From assembly GCF_025352425.1 (NCBI RefSeq), contig NZ_JANXTI010000065.1, positions 29,873 to 93,872 on the forward strand: a DNA stretch of 64,000 bases. The letters run 5' to 3'. This stretch comes from Flavobacterium sp. (GTDB lineage: Bacteria > Bacteroidota > Bacteroidia > Flavobacteriales > Flavobacteriaceae). The notes under the pieces were generated by a model. It saw only the letters and a list, made by a program, of their open reading frames with translations, ran no database searches and had not been told where the DNA came from. The position numbers and the translations under genes are program-made. The stretch's first letter is position 1. Each line of letters opens with the position of its first letter. Shown piece after piece: positions 42,490-51,650 of the stretch.

Positions 42490-42556
42490 TCGCAAAACAG
42501 GCCTTTTTTGGGAACAACATCCGAACAAAGGTGGGAGAAAACCCAATAGAAAATCG

Positions 42557-42564
42557 TAATTTTG
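42557..42564 (+). promoter_or_regulatory. Candidate -7 element of lipB
   Basis: TAATTTTG fits TAnnTTTG and ends 18 bp before the lipB ATG. No TTG is seen at the expected distance. Confidence 0.4.
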
Positions 42565-42582
42565 TAATCTCATATTGAAAAA

Positions 42583-43296
42583 ATGAACAAGGAAATTCAA
42601 CTTCAGGATTTAGGGAATAAGGATTATAAAAAAACCTGGGATTATCAGGAAGAATTATTTAAGCATATTGTAGATATAAAAATTCAAAATCGAAGGGACG
42701 AAACCCAATTGGAAACGCCCAACTATTTTCTGTTTGTTGAGCATCCACACGTTTATACCTTAGGAAAAAGCGGCGATATGAGGAACCTGCTTTTATCTGA
42801 AAAGCAATTGGAAGCAAAAGGCGCAACCTTTTATAAAATTAACCGTGGCGGAGATATTACCTATCATGGCCCGGGACAGATTGTTGGTTATCCAATATTG
42901 GATCTAGAAAACTTCTTTACCGATATCCATAAATATTTGCGTTTTCTGGAAGAAGTTATCATACTGACTTTAGCTGAATATGCTATAATAGGCACGAGGA
43001 GTGAAGGCGAAACTGGAGTATGGCTTGATGTGGGAACACCATTTGCCCGAAAAATTTGTGCCATGGGTGTTCGTGCCAGCCGCTGGGTAACGATGCATGG
43101 TTTTGCTTTAAATGTAAATGCGAATTTGGGTTACTTCGATAATATTATTCCTTGTGGCATAAAAGGGAAAGCAGTTACTTCAATGCATGTAGAGCTTGGA
43201 AAGGAAGTCAATGAAGAAGAAGTTAAAGCAAAGATACTAAAACATTTTGCTACGCTATTTGAATGCAGTCTTCACAAACTTAACGCTGCAATCTAA
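42583..43296 (+). CDS. lipB: Lipoyl(octanoyl) transferase
   Basis: A 237-residue LipB. Motifs include the [21 protein letters not shown] block near residues 88-108 and [18 protein letters not shown] near 163-180 with the region of the catalytic Lys/Cys ([13 protein letters not shown]). It moves octanoyl from acyl carrier protein to lipoyl domains such as that of the E2 in this window. Its last 42 bp overlap the 3' end of rnhB on the other strand. Confidence 0.94.
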   Translation: MNKEIQLQDLGNKDYKKTWDYQEELFKHIVDIKIQNRRDETQLETPNYFLFVEHPHVYTLGKSGDMRNLLLSEKQLEAKGATFYKINRGGDITYHGPGQIVGYPILDLENFFTDIHKYLRFLEEVIILTLAEYAIIGTRSEGETGVWLDVGTPFARKICAMGVRASRWVTMHGFALNVNANLGYFDNIIPCGIKGKAVTSMHVELGKEVNEEEVKAKILKHFATLFECSLHKLNAAI

Positions 43297-43911
43297 AAAA
43301 GCCTCATCATTTTCAAATTCCAATTCGGATTGCTCCGGTAACAGGCGGAAGCTCATCCGATGGTATTTCGTTGTGCCATATTTTCTTATGGCTTCGCGGT
43401 GTTCAATTGTTGGATACCCTTTATTCTGTTTCCAGTTGTACATTGGAAATTCCTCATGAATGGTACACATATATTCGTCCCTATATGTTTTTGCCAAGAC
43501 AGAAGCAGCGGCTATACTCATAAATTTACTATCACCCTTTACAATGGTAGAATACGGGATGTTGTTTATGTCCTTGAACCTATTCCCGTCTACTATTATG
43601 TAATGAGGTGTGGGATTCAATTTGTCTATGCAATGGTGCATCGCTTTAATAGAAGCATTTAAAATGTTTATTTCGTCAATAATACCCGCTTCGAGATGAG
43701 TGACCGAAAAACAGATTGCCTTGCTTTCGATTAGTGGTTTAAGCTGTTCTCTTATTTTTTCAGAAAGTTGTTTGGAATCATTTAACAAACTTAATTCAAA
43801 TCCATCAGGCAGAATAACAGCTGCAGCGGTGACCGGACCAGCAAGGCAACCACGCCCAGCTTCATCAGTACCACATTCCACCCCAAAATCTGAAAACTTA
43901 AATTTGAGCAT
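43255..43911 (-). CDS. rnhB: Ribonuclease HII
   Basis: A 218-residue protein with the [20 protein letters not shown] motif (first two acidic catalytic residues, near residue 16) and YIIVDGNRF and [24 protein letters not shown] further on. It removes ribonucleotides from RNA-DNA hybrids. The last 14 codons lie opposite the end of lipB, a 42-bp tail-to-tail overlap with no terminator. Confidence 0.95.
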   Translation of the reverse strand: MLKFKFSDFGVECGTDEAGRGCLAGPVTAAAVILPDGFELSLLNDSKQLSEKIREQLKPLIESKAICFSVTHLEAGIIDEINILNASIKAMHHCIDKLNPTPHYIIVDGNRFKDINNIPYSTIVKGDSKFMSIAAASVLAKTYRDEYMCTIHEEFPMYNWKQNKGYPTIEHREAIRKYGTTKYHRMSFRLLPEQSELEFENDEAFLDCSVKFVKTAFK

Positions 43912-43922
43912 TTATTTTTTTG

Positions 43923-43930
43923 CAAAAATA
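43923..43930 (-). promoter_or_regulatory. Candidate -7 element of rnhB
   Basis: TATTTTTG on the minus strand ends 11 bp before the rnhB ATG. The nearest TTG upstream is too close for a good -33. Confidence 0.35.
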
Positions 43931-44092
43931 TAAAAACGGACGCAACCCTTCACAAATAATTGTATCATCATCGAGAGTTACAAAACAAACGAAAACATTA
44001 ACATTAATTAGAACCATTATTTACTGTTAATATTTGGTTAATTAAGAAATAATTAAGAAGTTTGCAAAATAACTAACTCAAATAAAATTAAT

Positions 44093-47000
44093 ATGAGATC
44101 GAAGTTCAAATGGATTTTTACGCTATTATTAGCGTTATCAATGCAGTTTTCGTTTGCACAAGAGAAAACTGTAACGGGTGTTGTTTCGGATAATTCTGGA
44201 CCGGTACCTGGTGCAAATGTTGTCGTTAAAGGAACAACTAGAAGTACACAAACAGATTTTGATGGAAAATATTCCATTAAGGCAAAAGCAGGAGAAGTTC
44301 TTGTAATTTCTTATGTTGGTTCGTCTGACGCAAGAGTTACTGTTGGGGCTGCAAACAACGTTAACGTTAAACTTCAGGAAGGAGTGGAACTTGCCGAAGT
44401 TGTAATTCAAACCAATTTAGGTTATTTCAAGAAAGACGCTAACAAGGTTACTTCTTCAATTTCAACTGTTTCAGGTGAGGAATTTACAAAGCAGACTCCT
44501 TCGTTAGCCTTCACAAATGCGCTTCAAGGAAAAGCTGCAGGTGTACAGGTAACAGCTAGAAATGGTATGCCAGGTCAAGGCGCTTATGTTACTATTAGAG
44601 GTAACGTGAGTATTACGGGCGGATATGCAGGTGCTGCTTATGTGGTAGATGGTGCTTATGTAAGTGAATCTGAGGCTTCAGCTATTGCTCCGGGAGATAT
44701 TGAAACGGTATCTGTTATTAAGGATGCTGCTGCTGCTGCTCTATATGGTGCAAAAGGAGGTAATGGTGTTGTTGTCATTACAACCAGAAGAGGTAAAACG
44801 GGTTCAAAAGCTAAATTTGAAATAACAAATTCAATTGGCTATACTGAAAGACTTAAAGATCCTTTTGACATGATGACTACAGCTCAAAAATTACAATATG
44901 AGCAAGATTTAGGTGAGGGGCCAGGTTTTGATGCTACTCCGGCTCAATTAGCCATATTACAATCGTTTGATCATAATTGGCAGAATACATTACTTAGACA
45001 TGGTGCTTTACAGAATTTTAGTTTTTCTGTTAGTGGTGGGACTGAGAAAACTTCTAATTTCTTTTCATTAGGATATAATAAAGATACAGGTATTATTAAA
45101 GGAATCAAAGGTTACAATAAAATAACTGCAGCATTTAATAGTGATTACCAAGCTACGGATTATTTTAAATTTGGTTTTAGCGTTAGAGGATCTTATGAAA
45201 CTAACACATTACCAAGAGATAGATACAATTCGCAAAACCCTTTTGCTGCTATGATGTGGTATAATGGTTATGAGCCTGAGTTTGATAGTGATCCTGATAC
45301 TGGTGAATTAGTTTTAGATGCGGATGGTAATCCGACTTATAATTTAACACATACTGGTTTCCCTATTGGCGAAGCATTAAGAAACAATCCTGAAGAAACA
45401 AGATTTTTCAGATCATATGTAAGACCTTATATTGAGTTAAAACTATTAAAAGGATTAACTTTTAATACTAGTTTTGCTATCAATTACGAAAGATACCAAA
45501 GAGAGTATTTTAACAAACCAGGTTCTGTTCTTGATGGTTATGTGGGAGATCCAACAGCACCAGGTTCTAAAACGGATAATGGTTATGACAATATAGATAT
45601 GCAATGGACTAACACTGCTAACTACAAATTTAAAATTGGTGAAAACCACAATTTTGATGTTAGAGGTCTTTATGATTATACTTATAGCAATTTTAGATCA
45701 TATGCTGCCACCCGAAAAGGATTTGCAGGGGATTATCCAACAGCTGGAACTATACCAACAGCTGCCACTTCAGGAAGATCAGAAGAAGCAGCTTATGCAA
45801 TTCTAGGTGTTGTTGATTATGATTATAAAGGCAAATATTTATTGTCTGTTAGTGGAAGAAATGACTGGTCTTCATTATTAGGTGCTAACACTAATAATAT
45901 TTTTGCAAAAGCAGGATCCATTGGTTGGGTTGTATCCAAAGAAAGTTTCTTTAAATTCAAACCAATTACTTTCTTGAAATTAAGAGCTTCGTTAGGACAA
46001 TTAAACTCAACAAACGGAGCTGTTAGATATGGAAACATATCAACTTATGTAACTACTAACTATGGTGGAGGTATAGGTACTGTATATAATAATGATAGAA
46101 TTGGTAATACTTCTCTGCGATTTGAACAAGTAGAAAAATTAGATCTTGGTTTTGAAACCAGATTATTCAAAGACTATATTGCTTTAACGGCATCTTATTT
46201 TAAAGACAAAAGGAAAGCCTTCCTTTTTGCAGATGTTACTACTCCAGGAGAAGAACTCAATGTTACAAGAAATGCTGGTGACTGGGAAGCAAAAGGATTT
46301 GAAATTGAGTTAAAAGCTTTTGCAATTAAGAGCCAAGATGTAAACTTATCTTTCTATGTTAATGCTGCAAAGTTTGATAGACACATCATTAAATTGAATG
46401 ATCCAACTACTGAAGCAATTAGAGGATTTACAATAAATAGAATTGGATATAGCCCGGATTCATTTTACCTAGTTCGTTACGCAGGAGTTGATTCAACAAA
46501 TGGAGATGCTTTGTATTATGATGTTAATGGTGCTGTCACAAATGTGTACAGTGCTAACGATAGAGTTTTATTAGATGATAAAACTCCTTATGCAAAATAT
46601 GAAGGTGGTTTCGGTATGGAATTTGAATTTAAAGGTTTTGATGTTTCTACGGACTTTGTATTCAAAGAAGGCAACTATACATATAACTTAAGATACAGAG
46701 ATTTATTAACGGATGGTGTTTCTATTGCTGATAATCAAGCAGCCGCTGCTTTAGATTATTGGACTCCAACTAATACAGACGCATCACAACCAGCACCATT
46801 GCAATTATCGGGTGTTGATAATAATCAAGATTCAACAAGATTCCTAGAAGACGCAAGTTATATTCGTTTCAGAAACTTAAATTTTGGTTATACTTTTGGT
46901 AAAAAATTATTAAAAAATTTGCCTTTAGACAAAGTTAGAATCTACACACAAATGCAGAACTTACACACTTGGTCAAAATTTAATGGAGATCCTGAGATTG

Positions 47001-47104
47001 GTATTGGTAATGGTGAATCAGGTACTGCTATACCTGGTACATATGCTGGATATTCCTACCCTACTGTTAAGTCTGTTTTATTTGGTTTAACAATTAATTT
47101 CTAA
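44093..47104 (+). CDS. SusC/RagA family TonB-linked outer membrane transporter
   Basis: A 1003-residue protein. It has a signal peptide (LLLALSMQFSFAQ, to about 23), a carboxypeptidase-regulatory-like domain (VTGVVSDNSGPVPGANVVVKGTT, residues 25-105), and a TonB plug domain with GNVSITGGYAGAAYVVDGA and AAALYGAKGGNGVVVITTRRG. A long beta-barrel follows to the terminal VLFGLTINF. SusC proteins import large nutrients with a SusD lid. It lies 11 bp before susD. No sigma/anti-sigma pair is adjacent. The ligand is unknown, but the nearby M4 protease hints at peptides. Confidence 0.95.
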   Translation: MRSKFKWIFTLLLALSMQFSFAQEKTVTGVVSDNSGPVPGANVVVKGTTRSTQTDFDGKYSIKAKAGEVLVISYVGSSDARVTVGAANNVNVKLQEGVELAEVVIQTNLGYFKKDANKVTSSISTVSGEEFTKQTPSLAFTNALQGKAAGVQVTARNGMPGQGAYVTIRGNVSITGGYAGAAYVVDGAYVSESEASAIAPGDIETVSVIKDAAAAALYGAKGGNGVVVITTRRGKTGSKAKFEITNSIGYTERLKDPFDMMTTAQKLQYEQDLGEGPGFDATPAQLAILQSFDHNWQNTLLRHGALQNFSFSVSGGTEKTSNFFSLGYNKDTGIIKGIKGYNKITAAFNSDYQATDYFKFGFSVRGSYETNTLPRDRYNSQNPFAAMMWYNGYEPEFDSDPDTGELVLDADGNPTYNLTHTGFPIGEALRNNPEETRFFRSYVRPYIELKLLKGLTFNTSFAINYERYQREYFNKPGSVLDGYVGDPTAPGSKTDNGYDNIDMQWTNTANYKFKIGENHNFDVRGLYDYTYSNFRSYAATRKGFAGDYPTAGTIPTAATSGRSEEAAYAILGVVDYDYKGKYLLSVSGRNDWSSLLGANTNNIFAKAGSIGWVVSKESFFKFKPITFLKLRASLGQLNSTNGAVRYGNISTYVTTNYGGGIGTVYNNDRIGNTSLRFEQVEKLDLGFETRLFKDYIALTASYFKDKRKAFLFADVTTPGEELNVTRNAGDWEAKGFEIELKAFAIKSQDVNLSFYVNAAKFDRHIIKLNDPTTEAIRGFTINRIGYSPDSFYLVRYAGVDSTNGDALYYDVNGAVTNVYSANDRVLLDDKTPYAKYEGGFGMEFEFKGFDVSTDFVFKEGNYTYNLRYRDLLTDGVSIADNQAAAALDYWTPTNTDASQPAPLQLSGVDNNQDSTRFLEDASYIRFRNLNFGYTFGKKLLKNLPLDKVRIYTQMQNLHTWSKFNGDPEIGIGNGESGTAIPGTYAGYSYPTVKSVLFGLTINF

Positions 47105-47115
47105 TATTAAAAAAT

Positions 47116-48561
47116 ATGAAAAAAATATTTTTATTTTCGGTTTTGTTATTGTCTTTTATTTCTTGCAATAAAGATGATATAACATTTTATCCATATAATG
47201 CTGTAAGTGATGCAACAGTTTTAGCTAAACCAGCAGACTTTACCAATGCAATTAATGGAGCTTACGCTTACATGATTAAAAGAGGTGGGGCTGATGGTTT
47301 TGGTGAAGAATTATTAATTGACTCAGAAGTTGCAACAGACAACTTGATTCTTAATCCTCAAGGCAGACAGTCCAATAAAGATGGTTTTAGATTTACTTCT
47401 ACACCAAGTAGTAGCCATTTTGATTTTTATTATTCTGGTTACAGAGCTATAAATATGGCAAATTTAACATTACAAAGACTTGATGTTTTAGAAGCTGGAA
47501 CTTTTAAAGATAATATTGAAGGAGAGGCAAGATTTATTCGTGCAATCAACCACTTTGAATTATTAAGAAATTATGGAAAGATTCCAACACAATCTGCTGA
47601 TGCCTTGGCATCACTTGGTATTGCTTATAATGAAGTAGTTGATCCTGTTTCAAAACCTTCAAGATTAACAGTTCAGGAGTCATATGATAAGGTATTAGCT
47701 GATTTATTGATTGCAAAAGATAAAATCGGTGATAATACAATTACTACTGGTCACCCTGGAAGAGCGGCAGTTTATGCATTATTGTCTAGGGTATATTTAT
47801 ACATGGGACAATGGCAAAACTGTATTGATAACGCTAACTTAGCTATTTCAACTTTCTCAGGAGATGTTGCTACACGTGCTCAATTCTATACCAGCGCAAC
47901 TAATGGTTTGTGGGAGGACTCTAATGCTGCGGGTGTATTGTTCAAATTGAGATTAGATGTTGTTGATGGTGTAACACCAGGAGTTGCTTATTCTCAAGCT
48001 GCAGGAGCTCAAATAAAATCAGAATATGTAGTTTCTAAAGAATTCTATGATAAATTCCTAGCTACAGATATTAGAAAAGCGGCTTACATAAAAACAGGTC
48101 CTTTTTCCGGGAATACTTATAACAACATATCTAAATATGATGGTAGAGGTACGGGAACGAGAAATCTTGTTGATATAAAAGTATTGAGAATTGAAGAAGT
48201 ATATTTGAATAAAGCCGAGGCTGAATACAACCTAAACGGTGGTGGTTTAGCTTCATTAGATAAAATACGTTCCAATAGATATTCTCCATTTGTATCCGGA
48301 GGAGAAACAGGTCAGGCACTGTATGATGCCATTCAACTAGAAAGACGTTTGGAGTTTGCTTTTGAGATGGATAGATTTTATACTTTGAAAAGATTAAATT
48401 TACCAGTTGTAAGAAGTGCAACTGATGGACATTATTCTAATGGAACGGGAACACCTGCAGAATTTACCAACCTACCGGCTGGTGATTTCAGATGGCAATT
48501 TCCTATTCCACAGGATCAAATAGATATCAATGAAAATCTTCAACAAAATCCAGGTTACTAA
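47116..48561 (+). CDS. SusD/RagB family nutrient-binding lipoprotein
   Basis: A 481-residue protein with a lipobox (LLLSFISCNKD, Cys near 17), the SusD_2/SusD-like N-terminal region (GEARFIRAINHFELLRNYGKIP near 140) and the C-terminal RagB region ending FRWQFPIPQDQIDINENLQQNPGY. It forms the surface lid over the SusC barrel. It is followed by a strong terminator, so the protease downstream is a separate transcript. Confidence 0.95.
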   Translation: MKKIFLFSVLLLSFISCNKDDITFYPYNAVSDATVLAKPADFTNAINGAYAYMIKRGGADGFGEELLIDSEVATDNLILNPQGRQSNKDGFRFTSTPSSSHFDFYYSGYRAINMANLTLQRLDVLEAGTFKDNIEGEARFIRAINHFELLRNYGKIPTQSADALASLGIAYNEVVDPVSKPSRLTVQESYDKVLADLLIAKDKIGDNTITTGHPGRAAVYALLSRVYLYMGQWQNCIDNANLAISTFSGDVATRAQFYTSATNGLWEDSNAAGVLFKLRLDVVDGVTPGVAYSQAAGAQIKSEYVVSKEFYDKFLATDIRKAAYIKTGPFSGNTYNNISKYDGRGTGTRNLVDIKVLRIEEVYLNKAEAEYNLNGGGLASLDKIRSNRYSPFVSGGETGQALYDAIQLERRLEFAFEMDRFYTLKRLNLPVVRSATDGHYSNGTGTPAEFTNLPAGDFRWQFPIPQDQIDINENLQQNPGY

Positions 48562-48581
48562 TAACTTTGATTTATAGTTTT

Positions 48582-48611
48582 AAAGCCGACTTTTTTAAGT
48601 CGGCTTTTTTA
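48582..48611 (+). terminator. Intrinsic terminator after susD
   Basis: AAAGCCGACTT pairs with AAGTCGGCTTT across a four-base loop and continues into a T-run. Confidence 0.9.
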
Positions 48612-48650
48612 TTTTTTTTTTGTAATTTAGCCCGAATAAAAAATTGTGTC

Positions 48651-51545
48651 ATGAAAAAGTATTATATAATTTTATTAGTTGTTTATTTTTCTTCCTTTAA
48701 TTTGTGTAATTCACAAACAAAATACAACGAGAATAGCGGTATTCAGAAATCCTATAAATTCAATAACACCGTTAATAGGGGAGAGGCTATTGCTTTTTAT
48801 TTGAAAAGGAATGGCTTAGATACAGAGGTTTCTTTTGTATCAAAAAAAGAAACAACAGATCAAAGTGGAATGGTTCACCAAAGAAACCAACAATTTTACA
48901 AAGGAATTAAAATTGAATTCGGAACATTGATAACACATACCTTAAACGGGAATGTTATCTCTATCAATTCAGAGTTATATAATCCTAAATCTGTAAATAG
49001 TGTACCAACATTAACTTCACAAATTGCTTTCAATAAAGCATTGTTGAATATTGGGGCTCAAAAATACCTTTGGGAGGATAATGAGCAAGCCAAAATAATG
49101 GATTACGAAAAGCCAAATGGAGAACTGGTGTTTTTCCCAATTGTTAAAACAGGTGAGATAACATTGGCTTATAAGTTTGATATCTACTCTATAGAACCAC
49201 TATCAAGAATAGAAATTTTTGTAGATGCACATTCGGGCAAAATACTATATAAAAATCCAATCATTAAACATTTATCCGAAACAACTAAAAGTATAAATGA
49301 AAATGCGATATCATTAGAGGCATTGTTAACTGGGACTGCTGCGACTAAGTATAGTGGTTCAAGAAGTATTGAAACCGTTTTTAATACCAGTTTAGGTAAA
49401 TATGTTTTATCTGATATTACAAGAGGAAATGGGGTCGTGACCTATAATTGCGAAAGACTGGTTAATACGTATCAAAATGTTCACTTTCAGGATAATGATA
49501 ATAATTGGACAAGCACAGAACATGCCAATTCATACTTTGACAATGCTGCTTTGGATGCCCATTGGGGTGCTGAGATGACATATGATTTTTGGAAAATCAT
49601 TTTTAACCGTAATGGGTATGACAACAATAATGCAATCATTAAAAACTATGTTCATTTTCAGAGAACTGCGGCTACTTTAAGCAATGCTTTTTGGAATGGC
49701 TCTGTTATGAGCTATGGAGACGGTGTTAACAAACCATTTACTGCTATAGATATATGTGGGCATGAAATAGGACATGCTGTTTGTACCTATACAGTAAATC
49801 TTGCTTATCAAAATCAATCTGGTGCCATGAATGAAGGATATTCTGATATTTGGGGAGCCTGTATTGAACATTTTGGAAAAACCGGAAATTTTTCAGGCGT
49901 TCCAGCTGCTTCCGTATGGAAAATAGGCGAAGATATTACTAGTGGAGGTTTACGTTCTATGGTAACTCCAAATACAAATGGGGATCCAGATTGTTTTCAA
50001 GGGACAAACTGGAAAGTAACAGGAGATGAAGGAACCTGTATACCATCAGGCACATCAAATGATTATTGTGGTGTACATAGCAATAGTGGTGTTATGAATC
50101 GTTGGTTTTATGTTTTGACAATGGGTGCTTCAGGTACGAATAATGCTCCTATTGCAGATAGAGATACTTACAATGTAACAGGTATAGGAATTGTTAAATC
50201 GTCTCAAATTGCTTATTATGCAGAAAGAGATTATCTAACACCAAATTCCACTTATTTTGATGCTAGAGATGCCACAATTGAAGTAGCTAAAAGTTTGTAC
50301 TGTAGTGCCAGTCCTGAAGTGGCTGGAGTTACTAATGCATGGTTTGCTGTAAATGTTGGAAATAGTTATGTTAGTGTTGCAAATGATGTTAGTCAGGAAA
50401 GCCTTCCCGTAAATAACTCTGTGAACTGTGGTGTTACAAGTGTTATACAAACTGTTAGTTTTAAAAATCTTGGGACAAGTACACTTACATCTGTTACCAT
50501 ATCCTATAACTTAGATGGAGGAACAAATACAAACATAGTTTGGAATGGAAGTCTTTCCACTTGCGCAACAGGGAGTCAACAAATAACAATCAACACATCA
50601 AGTTTATCGGCAGGAACACATATATTAAATGTTACTACCACTACATCAGGTGATGCAGTTGTTTCAAATAATGCTAAATCGACTTATATTTTTGTTAATC
50701 AATCAGCAAGTGTTAACCAGATAAATACATTTGAATCAGCATCAGATAATTTATTGGCGTCTAATGAACCTATTTCTGTTTTGTCAGTTTGGCAAAGAGG
50801 TATTATGAACAAGCCCAATTTAACAGACAGCTCAAATGTATATGCCACTGGTTTAACGAATCCTTATCCATCGGACACCAAATCTTACCTAACTTCAAGA
50901 TGCTATGACTTGTCCCAGGCACAAAATCCTATTTTAAAGTTTGATATGGCGTTTGATTTACAATACAGTGCTGATATTTTGTACATGCAATATTCAGCGA
51001 ATGGAGGTAATTCATGGAATTTATTAGGTACAGATTCGAATACTAATTGGTATACAAGTAACTCAGGTTGTGCAAATTGCATTGGCAGTGAATGGACGGG
51101 TGATGCAGGTAGTATGAATGCAAGTGGTTCAACCAATGGCACAAAAAGGGAATATAGTTATGATCTTTCCGCATTTGGTGCTACATCGCCAAGTCCGCAG
51201 TCAAATATGTTATTCAGATTTGTTTTCCAATCAGATGCTACAGATAGCTACGATGGGGCACTTATAGATAATTTCGTAATTGAAACTTCATTAGGTACTA
51301 ATGAATTTTTAATTAACGATACTAACATATATCCAAACCCGGTAAAAGGAATTTTAAATTACACTATTAGTGATCAGGTTGTTTTAACCGCCATTACCAT
51401 TCATGATGTTTCGGGTAAAGAGATATACAAATCAGGAAATACGATTAATAACGTAATAGACGTTTCCAGCCTTTCTTCGGGAGTTTATTTTGTAACATTT
51501 AAATCTGACAAAGGTTCGGTTAGTAAGAAATTTATTAAAGAGTAA
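48651..51545 (+). CDS. Secreted M4 (thermolysin-like) metalloprotease with T9SS tail
   Basis: 964 residues from the ATG at 48651; the track start at 48567 runs through the terminator. After a signal peptide there is an FTP propeptide region (about 30-120). The catalytic domain has HEIGHAV (H371-H375) and NEGYSDIWG (third ligand near E395). A CARDB-like beta domain and a C-terminal adhesion-like region follow. Residues about 885-964 are a type A type IX secretion signal (NIYPNPVKGILN, GVYFVTFKSDKGSVSKKFIKE). It should be exported to the cell surface or medium to digest protein. Confidence 0.94.
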   Translation: MKKYYIILLVVYFSSFNLCNSQTKYNENSGIQKSYKFNNTVNRGEAIAFYLKRNGLDTEVSFVSKKETTDQSGMVHQRNQQFYKGIKIEFGTLITHTLNGNVISINSELYNPKSVNSVPTLTSQIAFNKALLNIGAQKYLWEDNEQAKIMDYEKPNGELVFFPIVKTGEITLAYKFDIYSIEPLSRIEIFVDAHSGKILYKNPIIKHLSETTKSINENAISLEALLTGTAATKYSGSRSIETVFNTSLGKYVLSDITRGNGVVTYNCERLVNTYQNVHFQDNDNNWTSTEHANSYFDNAALDAHWGAEMTYDFWKIIFNRNGYDNNNAIIKNYVHFQRTAATLSNAFWNGSVMSYGDGVNKPFTAIDICGHEIGHAVCTYTVNLAYQNQSGAMNEGYSDIWGACIEHFGKTGNFSGVPAASVWKIGEDITSGGLRSMVTPNTNGDPDCFQGTNWKVTGDEGTCIPSGTSNDYCGVHSNSGVMNRWFYVLTMGASGTNNAPIADRDTYNVTGIGIVKSSQIAYYAERDYLTPNSTYFDARDATIEVAKSLYCSASPEVAGVTNAWFAVNVGNSYVSVANDVSQESLPVNNSVNCGVTSVIQTVSFKNLGTSTLTSVTISYNLDGGTNTNIVWNGSLSTCATGSQQITINTSSLSAGTHILNVTTTTSGDAVVSNNAKSTYIFVNQSASVNQINTFESASDNLLASNEPISVLSVWQRGIMNKPNLTDSSNVYATGLTNPYPSDTKSYLTSRCYDLSQAQNPILKFDMAFDLQYSADILYMQYSANGGNSWNLLGTDSNTNWYTSNSGCANCIGSEWTGDAGSMNASGSTNGTKREYSYDLSAFGATSPSPQSNMLFRFVFQSDATDSYDGALIDNFVIETSLGTNEFLINDTNIYPNPVKGILNYTISDQVVLTAITIHDVSGKEIYKSGNTINNVIDVSSLSSGVYFVTFKSDKGSVSKKFIKE

Positions 51546-51564
51546 CTTTTAATCAATTATATTA

Positions 51565-51599
51565 AAAAAACCATCCCAGTTAATTGGGGTGGTTTTTTT
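51565..51599 (+). terminator. Intrinsic terminator after the M4 protease
   Basis: AAAAAACCATCCC pairs with GGGGTGGTTTTTT (one G-T pair) across an 8-nt loop. Confidence 0.9.
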
Positions 51600-51625
51600 A
51601 TGATTTTATTACAAATAGTTTTGTG

Positions 51626-51633
51626 TATTTTTG
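51626..51633 (+). promoter_or_regulatory. Candidate -7 element of the porin gene
   Basis: TATTTTTG fits TAnnTTTG, 17 bp before the ATG at 51651. No good -33 TTG. Confidence 0.45.
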
Positions 51634-51650
51634 CTCCGTAATATTTTAAG

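Noticed and set aside
48567-48650. Start of the M4 protease at 48567
   Set aside because: The added 28 codons run through the susD terminator and precede a clear signal peptide starting at 48651.
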